The position numbers and the translations under genes were made by a program. Source: Casimicrobium huifangae (GTDB taxonomy: Bacteria > Pseudomonadota > Gammaproteobacteria > Burkholderiales > Casimicrobiaceae). Taken from it: a stretch of 64,000 nucleotides of DNA. The stretch's first letter is position 1. Each line of letters starts with the position of its first letter. Positions 26,366 through 36,571 of the stretch are shown here, piece after piece. The stretch spans positions 3,580,436-3,644,435 of the forward strand of contig NZ_CP041352.1 of the NCBI RefSeq assembly GCF_009746125.1. Direction: 5' to 3'. The notes under the pieces are model-generated. The model searched no databases and was not told the origin of the DNA. It worked only from the letters and a program-made list of their open reading frames with translations.

Positions 26366-28129
26366 CTAACCGTGCCGCCAGTAGAGCCCGTGTTGCGCCA
26401 GCAGGGCGCGGAAGCCATCCGCCGCCGCGAGCGGTTCCAGCATCGGATCTACCTGGCACTCGGCAAAGCCGCCTTCGTGCGCGGCTGCTGCGCGAGCGAG
26501 CCAGGCCAGCGCTTCGTCCGGCTCGCCGAGTTGCGCATACACGGCCGCCAGCGCCGACGGATTGGTTTTTTCAATCTCGCCGCCGCCGCGCACCGAGTTC
26601 ACGATCTTCTTTGCCTGCCGCTTGTCGCCCTCGCGCGCGGTGACGATCGCGAGTGAGAGGCGGGCGCCGGCATCGTCCGGGTCGTGCTCGATCACGGCGT
26701 TCAGCTCGTTGCGGGCCGCTGCATAAGCGCCGGATAGCGCCAGCGAATTGGCAAACGAGACGCGCGTCGAGGTGCGCTGCGGGTACTCGGTGAGCAGTTC
26801 GAGGAACACGCGATTGGCGTCGTCAAAATGCTTGCAGAAGTAATACGCCACGCCGCGATTGGCGCGGATCGCCGGGAACAGCGGGTCCACCTCCTGCGCG
26901 GCGTCGAGATGATTCAGCGCATCATCCAGCTCGCCGCAATATGATGCAGCGGTGCCCATCAGCATGTGCACGCCCGGGTGCCGCGGGGCAAGCTTGCGGG
27001 CCTGCAGCAGCAGATCGTTGGCGGCAGCGAAGTCGTACTCGTAATAGATCTTGTCCGCCGCCAGATTGAGATAGGCACCGGGCTCCAGCGGGTCAATCTC
27101 CAGCGCGCGCCGAGACGCCGCGCTGCCGACGCGCCAGGCTTCCTCCGGCGTCACCTGTTCATACATCGAGAGGTTGCCCATCGTGGCAGCGAGATAGGCA
27201 TGTGCCATCGCGAAATCCGGCGCTGCGGTGATCGCGGACTCCAGCAGGCGACGCGCTTCGCGATGGCCGTCCGCCGTGCCCAGCGCACTGGCGCGACGCG
27301 ACTGCACAAAAGCATCCGCCGCCTCGCGCGACACACCACTGAAGCCTTTGCGCTGCGCTGGCAGGGTGTACTCACCCGGCAGCAGATCGGCCAGCGCACG
27401 CAAGCTGTCTTCACGAATCTGCCTGGACACGCGGTCGATAAAGCCGGCGTCGGATTCCTCCGCCGTGCGCGAGTAGCGCTTGCTGGCCAGCATCTGGCCA
27501 TACGGCGCCGACAGCAGCATCGTATGCACATGCTGCGACTCGCCCTTGCCGGCGCCTTCGGCGAGACGGACGATGCGCGAAGACAGCACCGCCTGCGCGT
27601 TGACGCGCCGCGCCGAATCGAGCGGCTCATCGTCGGCCACCGCTCGTGCTGAGCGCGACCCGAGTACCAGCACCTGCAGCATCGCCTGCAGCTCACCGAT
27701 GGTGGATTCAAACAGCAACGTCGCCAGCGCATCGTCGCGGCTCTCGCTGACGAATGGCAACACCAGAAAGCGCGGCGCTGCGAGCTGGCGTGCACCGAGC
27801 TCGACAAACTCCGGCACATAGCGGCCTTTCGGCAATTCGATGCGCACCTGCGGCGGCGCTTCGAACATCGCGTAGTGCTTCACCAGCCGCTCGCGCAGCC
27901 GGCTTACGTTGACGCGGACGATGGGATCGCTCTTCGGGTCGTAGGTGGACGGGTTGCGGTGGAACACCTCGATGCCGATCGACATTTCGCGCAGCGCGCC
28001 ATCGTCGTTGGCCAGCCGGCGCTCGACCAGATAGCGCAGCAGGCGCAGATGGCTGGGTGAGCGGCGCAGAAAATCGCTGGCCAGCAGCCGTTCCAGCTCG
28101 TTGCGGATCAAATTGCCGTCCTGCACCAT
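26366..28129 (-). CDS. TPR protein with N-terminal regulatory-type domain
   Basis: The 587-aa protein begins with a domain of about 120 residues (ELERLLASDFLRRSPSHLRL, SIGIEVFHRNPSTYDPKSDP, IVRVNVSRLRERL, VRIELPKGRYVPEF). This block is usual at the start of bacterial TPR proteins and adenylate-cyclase-like proteins and probably contacts DNA or a partner. A middle part of about 130 residues (FLVLPFVSESRDDALATLLF) is followed by TPR units from about residue 300 (DFAMAHAYLAATMGNLSMYE, AIRANRGVAYYFCKHFDDAN). No catalytic domain or membrane segment is seen. Its role is unknown. It is monocistronic, with repeat copy C past its stop. Confidence 0.7.
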   Translation of the reverse strand: MVQDGNLIRNELERLLASDFLRRSPSHLRLLRYLVERRLANDDGALREMSIGIEVFHRNPSTYDPKSDPIVRVNVSRLRERLVKHYAMFEAPPQVRIELPKGRYVPEFVELGARQLAAPRFLVLPFVSESRDDALATLLFESTIGELQAMLQVLVLGSRSARAVADDEPLDSARRVNAQAVLSSRIVRLAEGAGKGESQHVHTMLLSAPYGQMLASKRYSRTAEESDAGFIDRVSRQIREDSLRALADLLPGEYTLPAQRKGFSGVSREAADAFVQSRRASALGTADGHREARRLLESAITAAPDFAMAHAYLAATMGNLSMYEQVTPEEAWRVGSAASRRALEIDPLEPGAYLNLAADKIYYEYDFAAANDLLLQARKLAPRHPGVHMLMGTAASYCGELDDALNHLDAAQEVDPLFPAIRANRGVAYYFCKHFDDANRVFLELLTEYPQRTSTRVSFANSLALSGAYAAARNELNAVIEHDPDDAGARLSLAIVTAREGDKRQAKKIVNSVRGGGEIEKTNPSALAAVYAQLGEPDEALAWLARAAAAHEGGFAECQVDPMLEPLAAADGFRALLAQHGLYWRHG

Positions 28130-28219
28130 CCTCTGCCACCTCGCGTTCTTCTGGGGCGAACTGTAGCGCGGAAGACCACCGGCGGAGCGGCCGATGTAAC
28201 AGGCTGTAACGTGGCTGGA

Positions 28220-29320
28220 CTACTCGTGCAACAGTCCCGCGACATGAACGCCGATGGCCAGCGAACTGGTCAGACCGGGCGATTCGATGCCAAACAGATT
28301 GACCAGGCCGCGCACGCCATGCACGCTCGGCCCCATGATGACGAAGTCGGCCGCGGCTTCGTCCGGACCGGAAATCTTCGGGCGGATGCCGGCGTAACCG
28401 GCCTGCAGCGCACCGTCCGGCAGCGCAGGCCAATACTTGCGCACCTCGGCGTAAAACGCATCGCCCCGGCGCGGATCAACCACCAGATCGTCGGCGGACT
28501 TAACCCATTCCACGTCCGGTCCGAATTTGGCTTGACCGCCAAGGTCGATGGTCAGGTGAACCCCAAGGCCGGCATGCTGCGGAACGGGATAAATCAAGCG
28601 ACTGAACGGCGAACGGCCCGCCAGGGTGAAGTAATTGCCCTTGGCGTAGTGCTGCTTCGGCACGTGCACCGCGCGCAGACCAGCTGTCCTCGCCGCCAGC
28701 AGCGGTGCGCCGTGCCCGGCCGAGTTCACCACGCGCTGGGCGAGCAGCTCGGTGCCGTCACCCGTGCGCACCACAATGCCATCGCGGGTGAACGCAAGCG
28801 AGACGACGGGTGTGTTGAACGCCACAAGTCCACCCGCGTTTTCCAGATCGCCCTGCAACGCGAGCATCAGTGCGTGGCTATCGACAATGCCCGTGCTCGG
28901 CGAGTGAATGGCGGCGACACATGACAGCGCCGGTTCCATCGCCCGCGCCTCGGCCGCGCTCAGGCGCACCAGATCATGCACCCCGTTCGCGGCCGCCTTC
29001 GCGATGATGCAGTCGATCTGCGCGACCTCATCGTCCGCCGTCGCAACCAGCAATTTGCCGCAACGACGATGTGCAATGCCACGCTCGTCACAGTAGCGAT
29101 AGAGCAGCGCCTTGCCTTCGATACAGAACTTCGCCTTGAGCGATCCCGCCGGGTAATAGATCCCAGCGTGAATTACCTCGCTGTTGCGCGAGCTGGTGCC
29201 GGTGCCGATCGCGTCCGCCGCCTCCAGCACCATCACTTCGCGTCCGTCGAGCGCAAGCGCTCGTGAGATGGCGAGGCCGACTGCGCCGGCGCCGATGACG
29301 AGGGTGTCGACTTGATCCAT
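28220..29320 (-). CDS. FAD-dependent oxidoreductase, L-2-hydroxyglutarate oxidase-like
   Basis: The 366-aa protein has an N-terminal FAD motif [20 protein letters not shown] with [20 protein letters not shown], then [18 protein letters not shown], a pattern shared by L-2-hydroxyglutarate dehydrogenase/oxidase (LhgO) proteins. Later [39 protein letters not shown] and [14 protein letters not shown] also match. It most likely oxidises L-2-hydroxyglutarate or a similar 2-hydroxy acid and passes electrons to the membrane. Length is a little below that of LhgO. It is divergent from a DUF4375 gene. Confidence 0.82.
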   Translation of the reverse strand: MDQVDTLVIGAGAVGLAISRALALDGREVMVLEAADAIGTGTSSRNSEVIHAGIYYPAGSLKAKFCIEGKALLYRYCDERGIAHRRCGKLLVATADDEVAQIDCIIAKAAANGVHDLVRLSAAEARAMEPALSCVAAIHSPSTGIVDSHALMLALQGDLENAGGLVAFNTPVVSLAFTRDGIVVRTGDGTELLAQRVVNSAGHGAPLLAARTAGLRAVHVPKQHYAKGNYFTLAGRSPFSRLIYPVPQHAGLGVHLTIDLGGQAKFGPDVEWVKSADDLVVDPRRGDAFYAEVRKYWPALPDGALQAGYAGIRPKISGPDEAAADFVIMGPSVHGVRGLVNLFGIESPGLTSSLAIGVHVAGLLHE

Positions 29321-29403
29321 ATTGGTATCGTAGCGGCTTATGCGCGGTCAAGATCCACTTGATGTTGGCCGCCGAACCGCCTTCCCACTGCTACACCGCC
29401 GTC

Positions 29404-30009
29404 ATGACCCAACGCCAGCCTTGTTCTAGTTGCGGAGCTTTGATATTGCCAGATACAGCCACCAAGAATGGCGGCCTTTGCATGCCTTGCAAACGTGGAT
29501 ACCGAAAAAGTATCGAAGAGAGCAAGCTCTTTCACGCAGAACAACGAAAGCAGGAGCAAAGCGCAGAGCGCAAACACTGGTTGGCGCTTGTTGATCGCGT
29601 TCACGGAACGCCGGGTGGTTTTGACCAATTGAATTCAGCAGAAAGGACATATTTCGCGGTGTCCTGCTTGATCGGCGAGGTCTACAACGGCGGCTTTGAA
29701 CAGTTTTTCTCCAACAGTTCGGGTTCGCTATACGGATACGCACTGGACGGATTGGTCGAGCTTGGCGCGGCAAAGTCAGTTGCGCTGCTGGCCGAGGCCA
29801 AGCGTGCGATTTTCGGGGACGGTTTGGTGCCGCTGGATCGACAAGATCGTTTCAACAAAATGCTCACCAACTCAGAGGAGGATGACGCATCATCACAAGC
29901 GTCTACGCTTCTCGACTCACTGGACAAACAGTTCTGCAAGGATGAAGATGGGCTCACTGAACTACGCGCCCGATATGCTCTAAGGCATGAGCTCTACTCG
30001 AAAGACTGA
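29404..30009 (+). CDS. DUF4375 (DMP19-like) protein with zinc ribbon
   Basis: The 201-aa protein starts MTQRQPCSSCGALILPDTAT and continues to CMPCKRGY, a Cys4 zinc-ribbon pattern. After a charged helix comes a DMP19/DUF4375 domain (LNSAERTYFAVSCLIGEVYN, GGFEQFFSNSSG, ALDGLVELGAAKSVALLAEA). The function of the domain is not known here. The gene is visibly richer in A and T than its neighbours and uses rarer codons, so it may have been acquired. ATG 29404 is chosen since the 15 codons upstream belong to the GC-rich gap. Confidence 0.68.
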   Translation: MTQRQPCSSCGALILPDTATKNGGLCMPCKRGYRKSIEESKLFHAEQRKQEQSAERKHWLALVDRVHGTPGGFDQLNSAERTYFAVSCLIGEVYNGGFEQFFSNSSGSLYGYALDGLVELGAAKSVALLAEAKRAIFGDGLVPLDRQDRFNKMLTNSEEDDASSQASTLLDSLDKQFCKDEDGLTELRARYALRHELYSKD

Positions 30010-30119
30010 GTAGGTAAGTTGCGTCACTGAGCACGCGCCATCGCTGCGCCCGTCATTCCGTTGATGCAACTACCGAATGGTGCGCACTTTGGTACGCACC
30101 CTCAGTCTCAACGGACGAG

Positions 30120-31532
<1,413 letters not shown>

Positions 31533-31541
<9 letters not shown>

Positions 31542-31640
31542 GCGGGAGGAGCGGCTGAATGCGCCCTGATGCACGAACGCACCCACGCGGTACGCGGCGG
31601 GCGGTACGGCGAGGAAAGGGTGGTTGACCAAAGCGTTCAT
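31533..31640 (-). CDS. Candidate leader peptide of serS, 35 aa
   Basis: A short frame on the serS strand reads MNALVNHPFLAVPPAAYRVG and then ends in FSRSSRSR and a stop. Four of its last eight codons are serine (AGC, TCC, TCC, TCC). Its stop codon forms the loop of a GC hairpin followed by a T-rich stretch, about 100 bp before the serS start. That layout is what ribosome-mediated attenuation by serine supply would need. No strong ribosome binding site precedes the ATG, though TAAACT, a possible -10 box, ends 7 bp before it, which would give a nearly leaderless message. Function is inferred. Confidence 0.5.
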
Positions 31641-31743
31641 GGGCTGTAGTTTACCTGCAAGCCCGGTGCGGCGTCAGCGGCGCGGCACCGGCCAGTCCTG
31701 TCATCCCTTTACTCCCACTACGCAATGCTTCTGCACCACCGAG

Positions 31744-32196
31744 ATGTCAGCAGACTTTGAACCGCCACCACCTTCGCCACGCATCGCCGGCGGTTCTGCA
31801 CGTTTCGCACTCGAGATTCGTCCCTCGGCTATTCATCGCTTTGGCATGTTCGCAGGCGAAACGATTCCAGCCGGCGAGCGTGTGATCGAGTACGCCGGCG
31901 AACGCATCTCGTACCGGGAGGCAGCGCGGCGAAGCCAGCAACCGATCAATTATCTGCTGTGGGTCGCGCCAGGCCGCGTTATTGACGGCTCGGTGGGTGG
32001 CAGTGGCGCCGAGTTCGTCAATCACAGTTGCGAGCCCAACGTTGCTGTCGAAATCAGCGACGGCCACGCCTGGTTTGTGAGCCGCCGAGCCATTGCCGCT
32101 GGCGAGGAGCTGCTGCTCGACTACAAAATGCGCAGTGAAGAACGCCTCGCCTGCAGGTGCGGAAGTCCGCAGTGTCGCGGTTACCTCAACGCGTGA
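31744..32196 (+). CDS. SET domain protein
   Basis: The 150-aa protein is a stand-alone SET domain of the protein lysine methyltransferase fold. It shows FALEIRPSAIHRFGMFAGET with the SAM-contact GxFA-like turn, ERVIEYAGERIS, the pseudoknot motif GAEFVNHSCEPNVAVE, AGEELLLDYKM, and a post-SET CRCGSPQCRGYL cysteine cluster. All key residues are present, so it may be active on lysine, but the target in bacteria is unknown. ATG 31744 gives the compact length usual for bacterial members. Its last 16 bp overlap the end of the convergent DUF1203 gene. Confidence 0.85.
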   Translation: MSADFEPPPPSPRIAGGSARFALEIRPSAIHRFGMFAGETIPAGERVIEYAGERISYREAARRSQQPINYLLWVAPGRVIDGSVGGSGAEFVNHSCEPNVAVEISDGHAWFVSRRAIAAGEELLLDYKMRSEERLACRCGSPQCRGYLNA

Positions 32197-32678
32197 TCGT
32201 CGCACTCGTCCTGCGACGCCCGTTCCACGCGGCACTGGAAGCAGTTGAACTTTGAGCGGATGTGCACATAGGCCACGTCGTCGCGGGCGAGTATGGTTCG
32301 GCAGGTGGCATCGAGATCCTGCCCCTGAACCACGTTGCCCGTCTCGTAAACAATCCAGTCGCCGCGGTTGTAGCCGCGCACAATGGCCGGCTGCAAATAC
32401 ACAAACCACGCCGGCAATCGCGAGTCCTCGTAGCGCTCGCAGGCGTCCCGATGCAGAAAGATCGGTCCCGTCTCGGCATACGGCTGGGCGTGTGGGAACG
32501 GCCGGTACGACAACACCAGTTTTTCTTCGCCCGCCGGAATCAGGCCGAGGCAGTGCCGGCACGGATTGCCGCTGCCTTCCGCTGGTCGCCGCAACGCTGG
32601 CTGGCCATTGGCGTCAACCCCACCGTTGCGAATGGCCGACACATAGTCGGTCGGTATGCCACGAACCATCATCTTCAT
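32181..32678 (-). CDS. DUF1203 domain protein
   Basis: The 165-aa protein matches DUF1203: MKMMVRGIPTDYVSAIRNGG, NPCRHCLGLIPAGEEKLVLS, YRPFPHAQPYAETGPIFLHR and LPAWFVYLQPAIVRGYN. A C-terminal CFQCRV and the CRHC pair could bind metal. No biochemical role is established. ATG 32678 is preferred; another ATG lies 18 bp upstream. It converges with and overlaps the SET-domain gene by 16 bp. Confidence 0.82.
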   Translation of the reverse strand: MKMMVRGIPTDYVSAIRNGGVDANGQPALRRPAEGSGNPCRHCLGLIPAGEEKLVLSYRPFPHAQPYAETGPIFLHRDACERYEDSRLPAWFVYLQPAIVRGYNRGDWIVYETGNVVQGQDLDATCRTILARDDVAYVHIRSKFNCFQCRVERASQDECDDHALR

Positions 32679-32821
32679 CGCAATTATTCCGTTCATGCTG
32701 CCCGACGTGCGGGCGATGACGGCATTGCATCACGCAGGTTCATCGCATTCCGGCCGTTTTCGGACGGGCAATTCCGCGCACGCACGACATGGCACGTCGC
32801 GTTTGCCTCGTGGCAGCGGTA

Positions 32822-33691
32822 CTACGTCCAAACCAGGCAAACCACCCCGGTCGCGATGAGCCCAGCATAGGCAACGCGTCGCACGACATCGCCCTCGTCC
32901 AGCAATTTCGCGCCAAAGAACGCCGCAATCAGCATCGACACTTCGCGCGCGGGAGCCACGTGCGATACCGGTGCCAGTTTCATCGCGAACAGCACGGCGA
33001 TATAGCCGATCGGGCCGAGCGTTGCCACCGTGACGATCTGCGGCCAGAACTGCCGCCATTGCGCGCGCACCTCGCCGGGTTCGCGCAACGCCCGTCGCGA
33101 CAGCACTACCGAAGCGAACAGGTTGCCGCAGATGTCCACCACAAACGGTGACATGAGCAGATAGCGCACAGCCCAGCCATCGATTACGGTGTAGCCCGCC
33201 ACGAAGGCGCCGGCGATCAAACCCCACATCACGCCGCGCAACTCGACGCCGCCGCGATGCGCCGAAAACCACGCACGCCCGCCCGAAATCGCCAGCACGC
33301 CAACAACGATCAACAGCAGCCCCAGCAACGCCAGCAAGCTCGGCTGTTCGCCGAGCAGCAGCACGGCGGCCGTGAACGACAGCAAGGGCCCGGACCCGCG
33401 AGCGATCGGGTAAACCACCGAAAAATCGGCCACCCGGTACGCCGTCTGCCGCGCCACGTTGTAGCCAAAGTGCACCACTGCACTGGCGCTGCAGGCGAAC
33501 GCCTCCCGCCAGCCAAAGTTGACCGGTGTGGTCAGCAGTATCCAGCCAACGACCGGTATGTACAGCGCCGCAGCAAACACCGCCGACAGCCACATGAAGT
33601 GCGTCGCGTGCGCCGCCCGCTTGGCGGCAAGATTCCAGGTGGCATGCAGCAGCGCTGCTACGAGCACCAGCGCGAAGGCGGAGAGAGGCAT
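32822..33691 (-). CDS. DMT superfamily (EamA) transporter
   Basis: The 289-aa inner-membrane protein has about ten hydrophobic helices arranged as two EamA repeats, beginning MPLSAFALVLVAALLHATWN with LAAKRA, the usual EamA opening. The second repeat starts near residue 150 (GVMWGLIAGAFVAGYTVIDG). Drug/metabolite family exporters of this length carry amino acids or metabolites; the substrate here is unknown. It follows the ABC permease gene after 12 bp on the same strand, so it is probably part of that transcription unit. Confidence 0.83.
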   Translation of the reverse strand: MPLSAFALVLVAALLHATWNLAAKRAAHATHFMWLSAVFAAALYIPVVGWILLTTPVNFGWREAFACSASAVVHFGYNVARQTAYRVADFSVVYPIARGSGPLLSFTAAVLLLGEQPSLLALLGLLLIVVGVLAISGGRAWFSAHRGGVELRGVMWGLIAGAFVAGYTVIDGWAVRYLLMSPFVVDICGNLFASVVLSRRALREPGEVRAQWRQFWPQIVTVATLGPIGYIAVLFAMKLAPVSHVAPAREVSMLIAAFFGAKLLDEGDVVRRVAYAGLIATGVVCLVWT

Positions 33692-33703
33692 CGTTCCGCG
33701 TGG

Positions 33704-34486
33704 TTACGCGGCCTCCTCGCTGGTGCGCAATGCGCTCTCGTGCCAGCCGCCCAGTGCGCGGCGCGACAACGCGCCCATCAGCACGAACAGTGCGACGCCG
33801 GTGGCAGCGATCAGCACCAGCGCCGCGAACATGCGTGGAATGTTCAGCTGGTAGCCCGCCTGCAGGATTTGGTAGGCGAGCCCGGTGCCGGTGCCGCCGG
33901 TGCCGGCGACAAACTCCGCTACCACCGCGCCGATCAGGGACAGGCCGGAGGCGATGCGCAGCCCGCCGAAGAAGTAGGGCAGCGCGCTTGGTACCCGCAG
34001 GCGCATCAGTGTCTGCCAGCGCGACGCGCCGTGCATGCGAAACAGGCTCGCCAGCCCGGGGTTGACGCTGCGCAGGCCGAGGGTGGTGTTGGCGATCACC
34101 GGGAAGATGGCAACGATAGTGGCGCAAATCACCAGCGACAGCGTCGGGCTTTGCACCCAGATGATGATCAGCGGCGCGATGGCGACGATCGGGGTCACCT
34201 GCAGCAATACGGCGTAGGGAAAAAACGCGGTCTCGATCCAGCGGCTTTGCACGAAGGCAAACGCGACGGCAACGCCAATCACCACCGAGGCGACCAGCGC
34301 GAGGAAGGTTACCTTCAGCGTGACCAGCAGCGAGCCGCTGAGCAGTGGCCAGTCCTTCGCCAGCGTCTTCATCACCAGCAGCGGGCTCGGCACCAGAAAC
34401 GGCGGAATGTCATACGCCATGACCCACCACTGCCACAGACCGAGCAACAGAATCGCGACCATGACGGGCGGCAGCAAACGCTTCAT
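33704..34486 (-). CDS. ABC transporter permease, NitT/TauT type
   Basis: The 260-aa inner-membrane protein starts with a hydrophobic segment (LLPPVMVAILLLGLWQWWVM) and has about six in all. The EAA loop that docks the ATPase reads NPGLASLFRMHGASRWQTLM with RLRVPSALPYFFGGLRI. Length suits the family. It overlaps the ATPase gene by 4 bp. With the binding protein upstream it forms an importer related to ThiXYZ and RibXY. Confidence 0.87.
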   Translation of the reverse strand: MKRLLPPVMVAILLLGLWQWWVMAYDIPPFLVPSPLLVMKTLAKDWPLLSGSLLVTLKVTFLALVASVVIGVAVAFAFVQSRWIETAFFPYAVLLQVTPIVAIAPLIIIWVQSPTLSLVICATIVAIFPVIANTTLGLRSVNPGLASLFRMHGASRWQTLMRLRVPSALPYFFGGLRIASGLSLIGAVVAEFVAGTGGTGTGLAYQILQAGYQLNIPRMFAALVLIAATGVALFVLMGALSRRALGGWHESALRTSEEAA

Positions 34487-35262
34487 GCCAGTGCCTCGTC
34501 TGCATTGCGGGATGCGGCCAATAGCGCATCCTGCAACTGCTTGGCGTACGTGGCAAATTCGATGGACACACGAAAATCGTCGTTGCGTCCGGCGGCGGGT
34601 TTGATAGCAATTTCATCGACGACGCGGCCCGGCCGCGCGGCCATTACGACCACGCGATCCGAGAGATACACCGCCTCGTGAATGGAATGCGTCACGAACA
34701 GCACGGTGAGATTGCGCTCTCGCCGCAAGCGCAGCAGTTCGTCATCCAGCCGGTTGCGGGTGATTTCGTCGAGCGCGCCAAACGGTTCGTCCATCAACAG
34801 CAGCGTCGGCTCGGTGACGAGGCTGCGCGCGATGGACGCCCGCATCTGCATGCCGCCGGAAAGTTCGCGCGGCCATGCGTTGGCGAACTTGTCGAGGCCC
34901 ACCAGTTGCAGCGCCTCGGAGACTCGCCGATCCCCGGCGTCACGTACGGTGCCCGCAAGGTCCAGCGGCAAGCGCACGTTGGCCGCCACGCGAGCCCAGG
35001 GCATCAACGTTGCCTCCTGAAACACGAATGACACCCGCTCGCCCTCGCCCACTTGCACCTGCCCGGCGGACGGCGCGAGCAAACCCGCCACCATGTTGAG
35101 CAGCGTGCTCTTGCCGCAGCCCGACGGCCCGAGGAGGGTGACGAATTCGCCCGCCGCGACCGTCAGCTCGACCGGCAGCAGCGCACGGACGCCGCTGGGA
35201 TAGGTCTTTTCGGCGGCGCGGATCGCGATGACGGGATTGGGAGATAAGTGCGCTGCTGACAC
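34483..35262 (-). CDS. ABC transporter ATP-binding protein, NitT/TauT type
   Basis: The 259-aa ATPase has Walker A LLGPSGCGKSTLLNM, Q-loop FVFQEATLMPWARV, signature LSGGMQMRASIARSL, Walker B LLLMDEPFGALDEITR and the switch region VLFVTHSIHEAVYLSDR. I place the start at GTG 35262 (VSAAHLSPNPVIAIRAAEKT). The frame is open upstream to 35442, but that part is palindromic intergenic repeat and codes for Arg/Pro-rich nonsense. It overlaps the permease by 4 bp. Confidence 0.87.
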   Translation of the reverse strand: MSAAHLSPNPVIAIRAAEKTYPSGVRALLPVELTVAAGEFVTLLGPSGCGKSTLLNMVAGLLAPSAGQVQVGEGERVSFVFQEATLMPWARVAANVRLPLDLAGTVRDAGDRRVSEALQLVGLDKFANAWPRELSGGMQMRASIARSLVTEPTLLLMDEPFGALDEITRNRLDDELLRLRRERNLTVLFVTHSIHEAVYLSDRVVVMAARPGRVVDEIAIKPAAGRNDDFRVSIEFATYAKQLQDALLAASRNADEALA

Positions 35263-35456
35263 CCCTCTCCCTTGAGGGGAGAGGGGCGGGGGAGAGGGTG
35301 GCGGTTGCATGCGACTACGTTGGCGGGAACACCAACCTGCACCCTCTCCCTGACCCTGCCTTGCAGGCCGCGCTCGCGCAAGCATGCGCGCGCCGCTCCG
35401 GCGGCGGCTCGCATGCGAGCCGAAACCCCGCCTTCTCCCCACGAGGGGAGAGGGAA
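35262..35456. repeat. CCCTCTCCC-type palindromic repeat cluster
   Basis: CCCCTCTCCC-TTGA-GGGGAGAGGGG (from 35262) and CTTCTCCCC-ACGA-GGGGAGAGG (35432-35455) are two strong hairpins flanking related copies GGGGGAGAGGGTG and CACCCTCTCCCTG. GCATGCGAC and CTCGCATGCGAGCC form further small palindromes between them. Such CCCTCTCCC hairpins are common intergenic repeats in proteobacteria. The cluster splits the binding-protein gene from the ATPase gene within one transport operon. Confidence 0.75.
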
Positions 35457-35460
35457 CTCA

Positions 35461-36456
35461 TCACGGCATCACCTTCGCATCCTTGACGAATTTGTCGGTC
35501 CATGCGTCGGTGAATTTCACCTTCGTCGTGTCAACCAGCTTGTTGGCCACCATCATGTCCCAGGTCTGCTTCATGCGCGCTTCGGTGATGATGCCGATGC
35601 CCATCTTCGCCGCGTCGCCGCCGTCGACGATGCCCATTTCCTTCATCTTCTGCAGGCCGAAGGCGAGCAGCTCATCGGTCATCGCCGGGTTGTCTTTCTT
35701 GATCAGCGCATTGCCCGGTGCCGGATTTTTTAGGTAACTCTTCCAGCCTTCCATCGTTGCTTTCACAAAGGATTCGACCATCTTTGGATTGGCGTCAATC
35801 GTCTTCTTGAGCAGGGTGATCGTCTCGGTGTAGGGCGGATAGCCGAGGTCGGCGAGCAGGAAGACCTTGGCGTCCTTCACGCCCGCCTTCTGCACGGCCA
35901 GCGTCTCGGAAGTCAGATAGCCCTGCTGCGCGAAGTTCTTGTTGGCGACGAAGGGCTGCACGTTGAAGGTGTACGGCCGCGTCTGCTCGTCCTTGAAGCC
36001 GTACTTCGCCTTTGCCCACGGCCACCAGTTGGTCTGGCCGTCGGTGGAGACGAGCACTGTCTTTGACTTCAGGTCGGAGAAGGTCTTCACATCGCTGTGG
36101 GCGATGACGACGATCGGGTCCTTCTGGAAGAAGGTGCCGACGCTCACCGCCTGAATGCCCTGCTCCCAGGCCTTGTAGTTCTGGATGTCAAAGCCCATGA
36201 AGATGTCCACCTGACCCGCAGCGAGCAATTGCAGGCCGTTGACCTGCGGGCCGCCCATCTTGACGGTGACATCGAGGCCGTACTTTTTGTAAGTACCCTC
36301 GGCGACCGCTTGATACAGCCCGCCGTGCTCGGCCTGGGCGAACCAGTTGCTCTGGAAGGTGACTTTTTGCTGCGCGCCGGCGACTACTGGCAGGGCGGCG
36401 GCGAAGGTAGCGACAAGCGTCGCTGCCGCTTTTGACATGGTTGAGCGGTCGAACAT
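35461..36456 (-). CDS. ABC transporter substrate-binding protein, NMT1/THI5-like
   Basis: The 331-aa periplasmic protein begins MFDRSTMSKAAATLVATFAA with cleavage near VAGAQQ. The mature part starts KVTFQSNWFAQAEHGGLYQA, the opening shared by ThiY- and RibY-like proteins that bind thiamin-precursor pyrimidines or riboflavin, followed by KKYGLDVTVKMGGPQVNGLQ and LLAAGQVDIFMGF. The substrate cannot be told. I saw no thiamin- or flavin-riboswitch motif upstream. An ATG further upstream would place the signal peptide inside the protein, so 36456 is chosen. It heads a unit with ATPase, permease and perhaps the EamA transporter. Confidence 0.85.
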   Translation of the reverse strand: MFDRSTMSKAAATLVATFAAALPVVAGAQQKVTFQSNWFAQAEHGGLYQAVAEGTYKKYGLDVTVKMGGPQVNGLQLLAAGQVDIFMGFDIQNYKAWEQGIQAVSVGTFFQKDPIVVIAHSDVKTFSDLKSKTVLVSTDGQTNWWPWAKAKYGFKDEQTRPYTFNVQPFVANKNFAQQGYLTSETLAVQKAGVKDAKVFLLADLGYPPYTETITLLKKTIDANPKMVESFVKATMEGWKSYLKNPAPGNALIKKDNPAMTDELLAFGLQKMKEMGIVDGGDAAKMGIGIITEARMKQTWDMMVANKLVDTTKVKFTDAWTDKFVKDAKVMP

Positions 36457-36571
36457 GGCATCTCCGGATGCATTGGTGAGGTGGCAGATTATCGCTGCGA
36501 TGACGCAATCGCCGTCCTGCTTCCGTCTCAACAGCGGATGATTGCGGTCATTACTGGCGGACATTTATGTT

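Noticed and set aside
35263-35442. N-terminal extension of the ABC ATPase
   Set aside because: The extra 60 codons lie in a palindromic repeat cluster and code for Arg/Pro-rich sequence not seen in the family.
36457-36571. Riboswitch before the NMT1-type binding-protein gene
   Set aside because: No thiamin or flavin riboswitch core sequence could be recognised.
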